A stretch of DNA of 36,226 nucleotides, taken from an uncultured Acetatifactor sp. Its GTDB lineage: Bacteria > Bacillota > Clostridia > Lachnospirales > Lachnospiraceae. Where the stretch lies: the NCBI GenBank assembly GCA_947581905.1, contig CANPWC010000004.1:1-36226 (forward strand), read 5' to 3'. The notes beneath the pieces were generated by a model. The model made no database searches. It was not told the origin of the DNA and worked only from the letters and a program-made list of their open reading frames with translations. The translations under genes were made by a program, and so were the position numbers. Positions within the stretch are counted from its first letter, which is position 1. Each line of letters opens with the position of its first letter. This document shows positions 27,589 to 36,226 of this stretch, one piece after another.

Positions 27589-29718
27589 ATGATGAAGATT
27601 CAGAAGAGGGACGGGCGGATCGTGCCTTATGAGGCGGATAAGATCATTATGGCCATCCGTAAGGCGAACAACGAGGTGGAAGAGCGGGAGCGCGCCACGG
27701 AGGATATCATTGATGAGATCCTGGAGGATGTGGAGAAGCAGGAGAATGGAAGGCTGACCGTGGAACGGATCCAGGACATGATCGAGGCGGACCTGGTCAA
27801 GCACAACAAATATACGCTGGCCAAGAAGTATATCGTATACCGCTACCAGAGGAGCCTGCTTCGCAAGTCCAATACCACGGATGAATCCATCCTGAAGCTG
27901 ATCCGGAATGAGAATAAGGAGCTGGCGGAAGAAAATTCCAATAAGAATACCCGTCTGGCCTCCACCCAGCGCGATTATATCGCGGGGGAGGTTTCCCGGG
28001 ACGTGACCAGGCGCCTGCTTCTGCCGGAGCATATTTCCCTTGCCCATGACAATGGCGTGATCCATTTCCATGACGCGGATTATTTCATCCAGCCGATCTT
28101 CAACTGCTGCCTGATCAATATTAAGGACATGCTGGACAACGGCACTTCCATCAATGGCAAGATGATCGAGTCCCCTAAGAGCTTCCAGGTCGCCTGCACC
28201 GTGACCACGCAGATCATCGCGGCGGTGGCCAGCAACCAATACGGCGGTCAGTCCGTGAATATCAAGCATCTGGGGAAATATCTTTATAAGAGCCGTAAGA
28301 AGTTCGAGAAGCAGCTTCAGGACGAGTTCGGCGACAAGATGGACGCCGAGACCATGAAAAGGGTGGTTGACATCCGCCTGAAGGATGAGCTTCGCAGCGG
28401 CGTCCAGACCATCCAATACCAGATCAACACCTTGATGACCACCAACGGGCAGTCCCCGTTCGTGACGCTTTTCCTTCATATTGACGACGAGGACGAGTAT
28501 GTGGAAGAGACGGTCATGATCATTGAGGAGATCCTGCGCCAGCGCCTGCAGGGGACGAAGAATGAGAAAGGGGTCTATGTGACGCCCGCGTTCCCGAAGC
28601 TGGTTTACGTCCTGGATGAGAACAACTGCCTCAAGGGCGGGAAGTACGATTACGTGACGAAGCTCGCCGCGCGCTGCTCCGCCAAGAGGATGTACCCGGA
28701 TTACATTTCCGCCAAGAAGATGCGGGAGAATTATGCGGGGGAGGTTTTCTCCTGCATGGGCTGCCGTTCGTTCCTTTCCCCCTGGAAGGATGAAAACGGC
28801 AAATATAAATGGGAGGGGCGTTTCAACCAGGGCGTCGTCAGCCTGAACCTGCCCCAGATCGGCATTTTGGCAAAAGGGGATGAGGAAAAGTTCTGGAGGC
28901 TCATGGACGAGCGCCTGCAGATTTGCTATGAAGCGTTGATGTGCCGCCACAAATCCCTGATGGGCGTGGTCAGCGACGTGAGCCCCATCCATTGGCAGTA
29001 CGGCGCGATCGCCCGCCTCGGCAAGGGGGAAAAGATCGACAAGTATTTGGAGAATGGCTATTCCACGCTGTCCTTAGGCTACATCGGGCTGTATGAGACC
29101 ACTTACCTGATGAAAGGCTGCAGCCATACCGCCCCGGAGGGCAAGGAATTTGCCCTGCGCGTCATGGACCGCCTCAACGCGGCCGTGGCGGAGTGGAAGG
29201 CGAAGACCAGGCTGGGCTTCAGCCTGTACGGCACGCCTGCGGAATCCCTGTGTTACCGGTTCGCCCGCATCGACCGGGAGAAGTTCGGCGACATCGAGAA
29301 CGTCACCGACAAAGGGTATTACACCAATTCGTACCATGTGGACGTCAGGGAGCCGATTGACGCGTTCACGAAGTTCACGTTCGAAAGCGAGTTCCAGAAT
29401 AAGTCCCTGGGCGGCGCCATCTCTTATGTGGAGGTGCCCAACCTGATCAATAACGTGGAAGCGATTGAGGAAGTGATCCGGTTCATCTATGACAATATCC
29501 AGTATGGCGAGTTCAACACCAAGTCTGATTATTGCCATGTGTGCGGCTTCGATGGGGAAATACAGATCAACGACGACATGGAATGGGAATGCCCGCAGTG
29601 CCATAATAAGGATCATTCCAAGATGAACGTGACCAGGAGGACCTGCGGCTACCTGGGAGAGAATTATTGGAACGCGGGCAAGACCAAGGAGATCAAGGCA
29701 AGGGTGCTGCACCTGTAA
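27589..29718 (+). CDS. nrdD: Anaerobic ribonucleoside-triphosphate reductase (class III), with ATP-cone
   Basis: IQKRDGRIVPYEADKIIMAIRKA ATP-cone; glycyl-radical C-terminus RRTCGYLGENYWNAGKTKEIKARVLHL; CHVC...CPQC zinc site. Confidence 0.98.
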   Translation: MMKIQKRDGRIVPYEADKIIMAIRKANNEVEERERATEDIIDEILEDVEKQENGRLTVERIQDMIEADLVKHNKYTLAKKYIVYRYQRSLLRKSNTTDESILKLIRNENKELAEENSNKNTRLASTQRDYIAGEVSRDVTRRLLLPEHISLAHDNGVIHFHDADYFIQPIFNCCLINIKDMLDNGTSINGKMIESPKSFQVACTVTTQIIAAVASNQYGGQSVNIKHLGKYLYKSRKKFEKQLQDEFGDKMDAETMKRVVDIRLKDELRSGVQTIQYQINTLMTTNGQSPFVTLFLHIDDEDEYVEETVMIIEEILRQRLQGTKNEKGVYVTPAFPKLVYVLDENNCLKGGKYDYVTKLAARCSAKRMYPDYISAKKMRENYAGEVFSCMGCRSFLSPWKDENGKYKWEGRFNQGVVSLNLPQIGILAKGDEEKFWRLMDERLQICYEALMCRHKSLMGVVSDVSPIHWQYGAIARLGKGEKIDKYLENGYSTLSLGYIGLYETTYLMKGCSHTAPEGKEFALRVMDRLNAAVAEWKAKTRLGFSLYGTPAESLCYRFARIDREKFGDIENVTDKGYYTNSYHVDVREPIDAFTKFTFESEFQNKSLGGAISYVEVPNLINNVEAIEEVIRFIYDNIQYGEFNTKSDYCHVCGFDGEIQINDDMEWECPQCHNKDHSKMNVTRRTCGYLGENYWNAGKTKEIKARVLHL

Positions 29719-29759
29719 AAGGGGCGTCCTAAGGGGCCTTACGCGGGAGGAAGCTGCCA

Positions 29760-30296
29760 GTGAATTATGCGACGATCAAGAAAACCGATGTGGCAAACGG
29801 GCCGGGTATCCGCGTCTCCCTTTTCGTGAGCGGCTGCACCCACCACTGCCCGGAATGCTTTAACGCGGAGGCCTGGGATTTTTCTTACGGTCAGCCCTAT
29901 ACGCTTAAGACGCAGGAAGAAATCCTGGCTGCCTTGGCTCCGGGCTATATCCGGGGCATCAGCCTTTTGGGCGGGGAGCCTTTCGAGGATGGGAACCGCC
30001 CCGTGGTGCGCGCCCTCCTGGAAGAGGTGCGGAAAAGATATCCAGACAAGGATGTGTGGTGCTACACGGGCTATACGTTTGATGAGGATTTCCCCAAGTG
30101 GATGGAAGAGGGGCGCGAGGACGTGCTGCCTTTGCTGAAACTGATCGACGTCCTGGTGGACGGGGAATTTGTGGCGGCGCTTAAGAACCTGAAGATCCCA
30201 TTCCGTGGTTCCGAGAACCAACGGATCATCGATGTGCCTGCCTCTTTGGCATCCGGGAGCACGGTCTTGGTGGAACGATATCGACTGAAATCATAA
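29760..30296 (+). CDS. nrdG: Anaerobic RNR activating protein (radical SAM)
   Basis: NGPGIRVSLFVSGCTHHCPECFNAEAWDF, LLGGEPFEDGN; follows nrdD. Confidence 0.97.
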   Translation: MNYATIKKTDVANGPGIRVSLFVSGCTHHCPECFNAEAWDFSYGQPYTLKTQEEILAALAPGYIRGISLLGGEPFEDGNRPVVRALLEEVRKRYPDKDVWCYTGYTFDEDFPKWMEEGREDVLPLLKLIDVLVDGEFVAALKNLKIPFRGSENQRIIDVPASLASGSTVLVERYRLKS

Positions 30297-30344
30297 AAGG
30301 TCTTTGGCTGGTCTGGAAGTTAGTTCAGAAGGACGAAAGAAACG

Positions 30345-30380
30345 GCGGCATATGGGCTTGGATGGCCCATATGCCGCTTT
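30345..30380. terminator. Bidirectional terminator between nrdG and the giant minus-strand gene
   Basis: GCGGCATATGGGC (30345-30357)/GCCCATATGCCGC (30365-30377) perfect 13-bp stem flanked by A-rich and T-rich sequence. Confidence 0.9.
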
Positions 30381-30425
30381 TGGGTTCCCAGGCCAGGGCC
30401 TTGGGCAAATGGAGGATTCCCTTTC

Positions 30426-33400
30426 TTATTCCCCGGAAGCCTTGGCCCTTTGCCGTACCAGGTTCTTCTGGGCGGTGGAGAGCATGAGCTTGATGCGGTT
30501 CAGCTGGTTTACCTCGCTGGCGCCGGGGTCGTAATCAATGGCGACGATGTTGGATTCCGGATAGTGCTTGCGCAGGGCCTTGATCACGCCCTTGCCCACC
30601 ACATGGTTGGGCAGGCAGCCGAACGGCTGGGTGCATACGATGTTGGGCACGCCGTCATGGATGAGCTCTACCATTTCTCCCGTTAAGAACCAGCCCTCGC
30701 CGGTCTGGTTGCCGATGGAGACGATGGGCTGCGCGAACTGGGCGATTTCCCGGATGGGCGTGGGAGGGGTGAAGTGCTTGCTTTTCCGAAATTCACTGGC
30801 CGCCGCCCCGCGAAGCACGTCCTCTAAGGCCCAAATGCCCAGGCTGCAAAGCCTTGCCGCCTTCTTGCTGGTGCCTAGATGGTCCGCCTTATAAATCTGG
30901 TTGTAGAAGCAGTATAGCATGAAGTCGATCAAATCCGGCACCACCGCCTCCGCCCCTTCCGCTTCCAGAAGCTCTACCAGGTGGTTGTTCCCGGCAGGCG
31001 AGAACTTCACCAGGATCTCGCCCACGATGCCCACCCTGGGCTTTTGGATGTCCAAAAGGGGGATCTGGTCGAAGTCGCGGATGATGGCGCGGCACATGCC
31101 GGGGAACTTGGCAAGGTTTAAATGCTTGGCGGACACATATTCCGTCACCTGCTTCTTCCATTTCTCGTGCATGGCGTCCACGCTTCCGGGAGTGGCTTCA
31201 TAAGGCCGCATCCTGTATACGCACCGCATGAAGATATCGCCGAACTGGGCGGCCACCGCGGCCCGCAGCAGGAGCTTTGCGTTCAGGTGGAAGCCCGGGT
31301 TGCTTTCGATGCCTGCCAGGTTTAAGGAGATCACGGGGATCTGCCCCATCCCGGCTTTCGCCAAGGCCCTTCGGATGAAGCCGATGTAATTGGTGGCCCG
31401 GCATCCGCCGCCGGTCTGGCTCATGATGATGGCGGTCTTGTCCAGGTCATATTTCCCGGAAAGCAGGGCCTCCATGATCTGTCCCACCACCAGGAGGGAA
31501 GGATAGCAGGCGTCGTTGTTGACGTACTTTAAGCCCACGTCCACGGAGTGCTTGTTGTCATTGTCCAGGACCACGAAGTGGTAGCCGCAGGCGTTCAGGG
31601 CGGGCTGCAGCAGTTCGAAGTGGATGGGGGACATCTGCGGGCAGATGATGGTATAATCCTTGCGCATCTCTTCGGTGAAAGGCACCTTGTTGATGGCGGA
31701 GGAGTGGATGACGCGCTTTTTGTTGCGCTGTTCGCGTACGCGGATGGCGGACAACAGGGAGCGGATGCGGATCCTGGCTGCCCCCAGGTTGTTGACCTCG
31801 TCAATCTTTAAGCAAGTATAAATCTTGTCCGAGCCGGACAGGATGTCGTTCACCTGGTCCGTGGTCACGGCGTCTAGGCCGCAGCCGAAAGAGTTTAGCT
31901 GCACCAGGTCCAGGTTCTCCACGGTCTTCACATAGCTTGCCGCCGCGTAGAGCCGGGAGTGGTACATCCACTGGTCAGACACGATCAACGGACGCTCCGG
32001 GCAGCCTAGGTGGGAGATGGAATCCTCCGTCAGCACGGCGATGTCATAGGAAGTAATCAACTCCGGGATGCCATGGTTGATCTCCGGGTCGATATGGTAG
32101 GGGCGTCCGGCGAGCACGATGCCCCGCTTGCCGGTCTGCTTCAGGTATTGGAGCACCTCTTCCCCTTTTTTCTGGACATCCTTATGCGCCTGCTCCATTT
32201 CTTCCCAGCCGGCCTTGGCCGCATCCGACACTTCCTGGGCGGAATATTCGCTGAATTCTTTCACAAGCGCCTCCGTCACCGTATCCAGGTTGGCGAAGGA
32301 CATAAACGGGTTACGGAACGCGACTTTCCCTTCCCCGATCTCCTCCACGTTGTTCTTGATGTTTTCCGAATAAGAAGTGACGATAGGGCAATTATAATGG
32401 TTGTTGGCGTCCTCGAATTCGTTGCGCTCATAGAACAGGGCGGGGTAGAAGATGAAAGGGACGCCCTTGCGGATGAGCCAGGTCACATGCCCGTGCGCGA
32501 GCTTCGCGGGGTAACATTCCGATTCGCTGGGGATGGATTCAATGCCCAGCTCATAAATGTTGCGGGTGGAGCTGGGGGACAGGATGACACGATAGCCCAA
32601 CTTGGTGAAAAAGGTGAACCAGAACGGATAATTCTCGTACATGTTAAGGACCCTGGGGATGCCGACCACGCCCCTGGGGGCCTTGTCCGCGTCCAGAGGG
32701 GTATAGGAAAAGAGCCTCTGCAGCTTATAATCGAACAGGTTCGGCACGTTGTTGGCGTTCTTCTGGCCTCCGATGCCCCGCTCGCAGCGGTTGCCGGAGA
32801 TGTATTGCCGACCGCCTGAGAAGCGGTTGATGGTCAGGCGGCAGCTGTTGTTGCAGCCGCGGCATTTGGCCATGCTGGTGGTAAACTGCAGGTTCACCAG
32901 GCGCTCATAAGGAAGCAGCGTGGTTTCGTAGCCCTCTTCATAACGCTCCCTGGCGATCAGGGCCGCGCCGAAGGCTCCCATGATGCCTGCGATGTCCGGG
33001 CGGATGGCCTGGCAGTCCGCGATCTTTTCAAAGCTCCTTAAGACCGCGTCGTTATAGAAGGTGCCGCCTTGGACCACGATGTTCTTTCCAAGCTCCGAGG
33101 CGGAGGAGACCTTGATGACCTTGAACAAGGCGTTCTTGATGACGGAATAGGCAAGCCCCGCGGAAATGTCCGCCACGGACGCCCCTTCCTTCTGCGCCTG
33201 CTTCACCTTGGAATTCATGAAGACCGTGCAGCGGGTCCCTAAGTCGATGGGATGGGGGGCGAACAAGGCCTCTTTGGCAAAGTCCTGGACGCTGTAGTTC
33301 AAAGATTTGGCAAAGGTCTCGATGAAGGAGCCGCAGCCGGAGGAACAGGCCTCGTTCAGCATGACGCTGTCCACGGTCTGGTTCTTGATCTTGATACATT

Positions 33401-34697
33401 TCATGTCCTGCCCGCCGATGTCCAGGATGCAGTCCACATCCGGGTCAAAGAACGCGGCGGCGTAGTAGTGCGCCACGGTCTCCACCTCGCCGTCGTCCAA
33501 AAGGAAGGCGGCCTTCAACAGGGCTTCCCCGTAACCTGTGGAACAGGAGCGGACGATTGACACGTCCGCAGGCAGGATGGAGTAGATCTCTTTTAAGGAA
33601 CGGATCGCCGTCTTTAACGGGCTGCCGTCGTTGTTGCTATAGAAAGAATAAAGCAGGGAGCCATCCTCCCCCACCAGGGCGATCTTCGTGGTGGTGGAAC
33701 CGGCGTCGATGCCAAGGTAGGCTTTCCCATGGTAATCTTCCAGGCTTGCCGTCCCCACATGGTGCTTCCCATGGCGCTCCAGGAATACCTGATAATCCGC
33801 CTCGCAAGCAAATAAGGGCTCCATGCGCTCCACCTCGAAATCCATCTTGATGTCGCTGGAGAGCTTGCCCACCATTTCCTCCATCATATAGGAGACGTCC
33901 TCCTTGGAATTCAGGGCGGAGCCTATGGCGGCGAACAGGTGGGAATTGTCCGTGTCGATGATATGTTCCTCGTCCAGGTTCAAGGTGCGGATGAAAGCCA
34001 CTTTCAGTTCGGAAAGGAAGTGCAGGGGCCCGCCTAAGAAGGCTACATGCCCTCTGATGGGCTTGCCGCAGGCCAGCCCGCTGATGGTCTGGTTCACCAC
34101 CGCCTGGAAAATGGAGGCGGAAAGATCTTCCTTGGTAGCGCCCTCATTGATCAGGGGCTGGATGTCGCTCTTGGCGAAGACGCCGCACCGCGCGGCGATG
34201 GTATAGAGGGACTTGTAATTTTTGGCATATTCGTTTAAGCCTGCCGCGTCCGTCTGCAGCAGGGAAGCCATCTGGTCGATGAAGGAGCCCGTGCCGCCCG
34301 CGCAGATGCCGTTCATGCGCTGTTCCACGTTGCCGCCCTCGAAATAGATGATCTTCGCGTCCTCGCCGCCCAGCTCGATGGCCACGTCCGTCTTGGGGGC
34401 CAGTTCCTTAAGGGAAGTGGCGACGGCGATGACTTCCTGGGTAAAGGGCACGCCCAGGTGGTTCGCCAAGGTCAGCCCGCCGGAGCCGGTGATCATGGGA
34501 TGCAGCAGGAGGTTGCCAAGCTTGGCGTAGGCCTTGTCCAACAGGGAGGACAGGGTCTCGCGGATGTTCGCGTAATGTCTTTGGTAATCGGAGAAAAGGA
34601 GATGTCCAAGGTCATCCAGGATCGCGATCTTGACCGTCGTGGAACCGATGTCGATTCCCAGCCTGCAGGCCGTTTGGGATGTCGTCGTATTGGTCAT
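30426..34697 (-). CDS. 1423-aa acyl-CoA dehydratase activase-related protein: two ASKHA activase domains fused to dehydratase/DUF2229-like Cys-rich region
   Basis: [19 protein letters not shown] and [29 protein letters not shown] and CSSGCGSF; Cys motifs [57 protein letters not shown]. Confidence 0.9.
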   Translation of the reverse strand: MTNTTTSQTACRLGIDIGSTTVKIAILDDLGHLLFSDYQRHYANIRETLSSLLDKAYAKLGNLLLHPMITGSGGLTLANHLGVPFTQEVIAVATSLKELAPKTDVAIELGGEDAKIIYFEGGNVEQRMNGICAGGTGSFIDQMASLLQTDAAGLNEYAKNYKSLYTIAARCGVFAKSDIQPLINEGATKEDLSASIFQAVVNQTISGLACGKPIRGHVAFLGGPLHFLSELKVAFIRTLNLDEEHIIDTDNSHLFAAIGSALNSKEDVSYMMEEMVGKLSSDIKMDFEVERMEPLFACEADYQVFLERHGKHHVGTASLEDYHGKAYLGIDAGSTTTKIALVGEDGSLLYSFYSNNDGSPLKTAIRSLKEIYSILPADVSIVRSCSTGYGEALLKAAFLLDDGEVETVAHYYAAAFFDPDVDCILDIGGQDMKCIKIKNQTVDSVMLNEACSSGCGSFIETFAKSLNYSVQDFAKEALFAPHPIDLGTRCTVFMNSKVKQAQKEGASVADISAGLAYSVIKNALFKVIKVSSASELGKNIVVQGGTFYNDAVLRSFEKIADCQAIRPDIAGIMGAFGAALIARERYEEGYETTLLPYERLVNLQFTTSMAKCRGCNNSCRLTINRFSGGRQYISGNRCERGIGGQKNANNVPNLFDYKLQRLFSYTPLDADKAPRGVVGIPRVLNMYENYPFWFTFFTKLGYRVILSPSSTRNIYELGIESIPSESECYPAKLAHGHVTWLIRKGVPFIFYPALFYERNEFEDANNHYNCPIVTSYSENIKNNVEEIGEGKVAFRNPFMSFANLDTVTEALVKEFSEYSAQEVSDAAKAGWEEMEQAHKDVQKKGEEVLQYLKQTGKRGIVLAGRPYHIDPEINHGIPELITSYDIAVLTEDSISHLGCPERPLIVSDQWMYHSRLYAAASYVKTVENLDLVQLNSFGCGLDAVTTDQVNDILSGSDKIYTCLKIDEVNNLGAARIRIRSLLSAIRVREQRNKKRVIHSSAINKVPFTEEMRKDYTIICPQMSPIHFELLQPALNACGYHFVVLDNDNKHSVDVGLKYVNNDACYPSLLVVGQIMEALLSGKYDLDKTAIIMSQTGGGCRATNYIGFIRRALAKAGMGQIPVISLNLAGIESNPGFHLNAKLLLRAAVAAQFGDIFMRCVYRMRPYEATPGSVDAMHEKWKKQVTEYVSAKHLNLAKFPGMCRAIIRDFDQIPLLDIQKPRVGIVGEILVKFSPAGNNHLVELLEAEGAEAVVPDLIDFMLYCFYNQIYKADHLGTSKKAARLCSLGIWALEDVLRGAAASEFRKSKHFTPPTPIREIAQFAQPIVSIGNQTGEGWFLTGEMVELIHDGVPNIVCTQPFGCLPNHVVGKGVIKALRKHYPESNIVAIDYDPGASEVNQLNRIKLMLSTAQKNLVRQRAKASGE

Positions 34698-34726
34698 ATA
34701 GGGTCAACCTTTCTAAAATGAAATAA

Positions 34727-34766
34727 AAACCGCGTAAGGAGGCGCGCCCGCGCCATCCCTTTTACG
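34727..34766 (-). terminator. Leader terminator/attenuator candidate upstream of the giant activase gene
   Basis: Minus strand CGTAAAAGGGATGGCGCG-GG-CGCGCCTCCTTACG-CGGTTTTTATTT between promoter and start codon. Confidence 0.55.
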
Positions 34767-34794
34767 TTAAATGCGCTTTCCGCGACTAGCAATG

Positions 34795-34823
34795 ATTATA
34801 CTCCAGAATGTCGTAAATTGCAA
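34795..34823 (-). promoter_or_regulatory. Sigma-A promoter of the giant activase gene
   Basis: Minus strand TTGCAA-N17-TATAAT. Confidence 0.85.
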
Positions 34824-34916
34824 TGAACAATCCGCGAAGATTGTCGAAGAAGCAGGTAAAGAAACGGTTAAGAATCCAAAAATTTTATAAAATTTATCAA
34901 AGAAAAAGAAATCTGG

Positions 34917-34945
34917 TTTACTTCTTTGGGCTGGGATGCTAAAAT
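34917..34945 (+). promoter_or_regulatory. Putative promoter of rhomboid-like gene
   Basis: TTTACT-N17-TAAAAT. Confidence 0.6.
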
Positions 34946-35032
34946 ATATTCAAGTGTGTGCCCATTCATGACCGCCCCAAGCTTCGTCCAAGGGCGGATG
35001 GGATGGATGGCATAAATGGAGGAGATGCCTGG

Positions 35033-35899
35033 ATGAGTCGATTTGAGAAAAGGTTTGGAAAATATGCGATTCGGAACCTGTCGCTGGTGCTGGTCTTATG
35101 CTACGTCGCCGGATATGCGATCCGGCTGCTTTTGCCGCAGCTGCAGGCCTATATGACCCTGAACCCCTATGCCATCCTGCATGGCGAGGTATGGAGGCTG
35201 TTCACCTGGATCTTGATCCCGCCCAGCTCCCTGGACCTGTTTACGATCATCATGTTATTCTTCTATTACAGCATCGGCACTTCCCTGGAGCATGTGTGGG
35301 GGACGTACCTTTATAACGTCTATCTGTTTTCCGGGATGCTGTTCACGGTGGCGGGCAGCTTCGTCGCGATGGGGCTGTATTACCTGATGGGCTACGGGGA
35401 CTTAGGCACAGGCATCGCCGCCATCAGCATCCAGCAGATGTCGTCGGTATTCAGCACCTACTATATCAACATGTCGATCTTCTTGGCCTATGCCGCCACG
35501 TTCCCCAACGCCCAGGTCTTATTGATGTTCATCATACCGGTCCGGATGAAATGGATGGGCATCGCCTATTCCGTCCTGCTATTGGTGGACCTGGTCTCCG
35601 GCGTGGGCAACCCGATCCTGAATATTTTCTACCGTGTCGCCATATTCGCGTCTTTGCTTAACTTCGTCGTGTTCTGGCTTAGGACCAGGATGCGGCATAT
35701 GGCTCCCAAGCAGGTCATCAGGCGGCAGCAGTTCCGTTCCCAGGTGCATCAGGCGTCCCGCGTCACCAAGCATAAATGCGCGATCTGCGGCAGGACGGAT
35801 GAGGACGATCCGAACCTGGAGTTCCGTTTCTGCTCGAAGTGCAACGGGAATTACGAGTATTGCCAGTACCACCTGTTCACCCATGAGCATGTCCGTTAG
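35033..35899 (+). CDS. Rhomboid-like membrane protein with C-terminal zinc-ribbon (probable pseudoprotease)
   Basis: GEVWRLFTWILIPPSS rhomboid WR/L1 motif, about six hydrophobic segments; no GxSG; C-terminal CAICGRTDEDDPNLEFRFCSKCNGNYEYCQYHLFTHEH. Confidence 0.75.
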   Translation: MSRFEKRFGKYAIRNLSLVLVLCYVAGYAIRLLLPQLQAYMTLNPYAILHGEVWRLFTWILIPPSSLDLFTIIMLFFYYSIGTSLEHVWGTYLYNVYLFSGMLFTVAGSFVAMGLYYLMGYGDLGTGIAAISIQQMSSVFSTYYINMSIFLAYAATFPNAQVLLMFIIPVRMKWMGIAYSVLLLVDLVSGVGNPILNIFYRVAIFASLLNFVVFWLRTRMRHMAPKQVIRRQQFRSQVHQASRVTKHKCAICGRTDEDDPNLEFRFCSKCNGNYEYCQYHLFTHEHVR

Positions 35900-35953
35900 G
35901 GGCAGGGCCGCATGTTTTCGGATGTAAGGAAAGCAAGGGATAGGAGGATCGCC

Positions 35954-36226
35954 ATGGATCGGGAAGTGTTGTTTGCCAAGACCCTGGAGGGCGTAAGGGA
36001 GACGGCGAAGAAGCAGGGGAACTGCATCAGCCAGGCGCAGGTGGAGGAAGCGTTCGCCCCATTGGGGTTTGACGCCCGACAGCTTGACATGGTCTATGAT
36101 TATTTGAAGAACCGCCATATCGGCATCGGGGAGCCTTTAGAAGAAGAGGATTACCTGACCAGGCAGGAACTGGATTACCTGCAGCTTTACCTGGATGGGC
36201 TCAAGGAGATTGGGCAGGTGGAAGAG
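35954..36226 (+). CDS. Partial CDS, sigma-70 factor region-1.1-like N-terminus (runs off window)
   Basis: TAGGAGG RBS; MDREVLFAKTLEGVRETAKKQGNCISQAQVEEAFAPLGFDARQLDMVYDYLKNRHIGIGEPLEEEDYLTRQELDYLQLYLDGLKEIGQ. Confidence 0.5.
   Translation, partial: MDREVLFAKTLEGVRETAKKQGNCISQAQVEEAFAPLGFDARQLDMVYDYLKNRHIGIGEPLEEEDYLTRQELDYLQLYLDGLKEIGQVEE

Noticed and set aside
27511-28992. 493-aa minus-strand ORF antisense to nrdD
   Set aside because: Complement of conserved NrdD codons; no motifs

Overview
This 36.2 kb window looks like a chromosomal housekeeping segment from an anaerobic Firmicute, probably Lachnospiraceae/Clostridia (inferred from gene content and protein style). Left to right it carries: the 3' end of mgtE; a PPi-type phosphofructokinase (-); two ABC exporter half-transporters (-) divergent from an AraC regulator; a DUF1905-like/C39-like fusion protein; CIRCE-groES-groEL; a small DUF3006-like ORF; rimP-nusA-ylxR-ylxQ-infB-rbfA-nrnA-truB-ribF; a Na/Pi cotransporter with PhoU-like tail; an SH3-NlpC/P60 protein; rpsO-pnp; a Zn-ribbon membrane protein/DUF5685/J-protein trio; nrdD-nrdG; a 1423-aa double-activase/dehydratase-like Fe-S protein (-); a rhomboid-like Zn-ribbon membrane protein; and a partial sigma-like gene. 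No tRNA, rRNA, CRISPR, IS or prophage was recognised. The least explained items are the giant ATP-dependent Fe-S reductase candidate with a leader terminator, the Zn-ribbon/DUF5685/DnaJ locus (DUF5685 carries DDxxD and DxxxD motifs), the DUF1905-C39-like fusion behind a multi-stem leader, and several structured non-coding elements: a rbfA-nrnA pseudoknot, a pnp leader hairpin, an rpsO SD-switch leader, and a promoter-proximal hairpin ahead of rimP-nusA. All RNA structures were paired by eye, and all family calls come from motif recognition without database searches.
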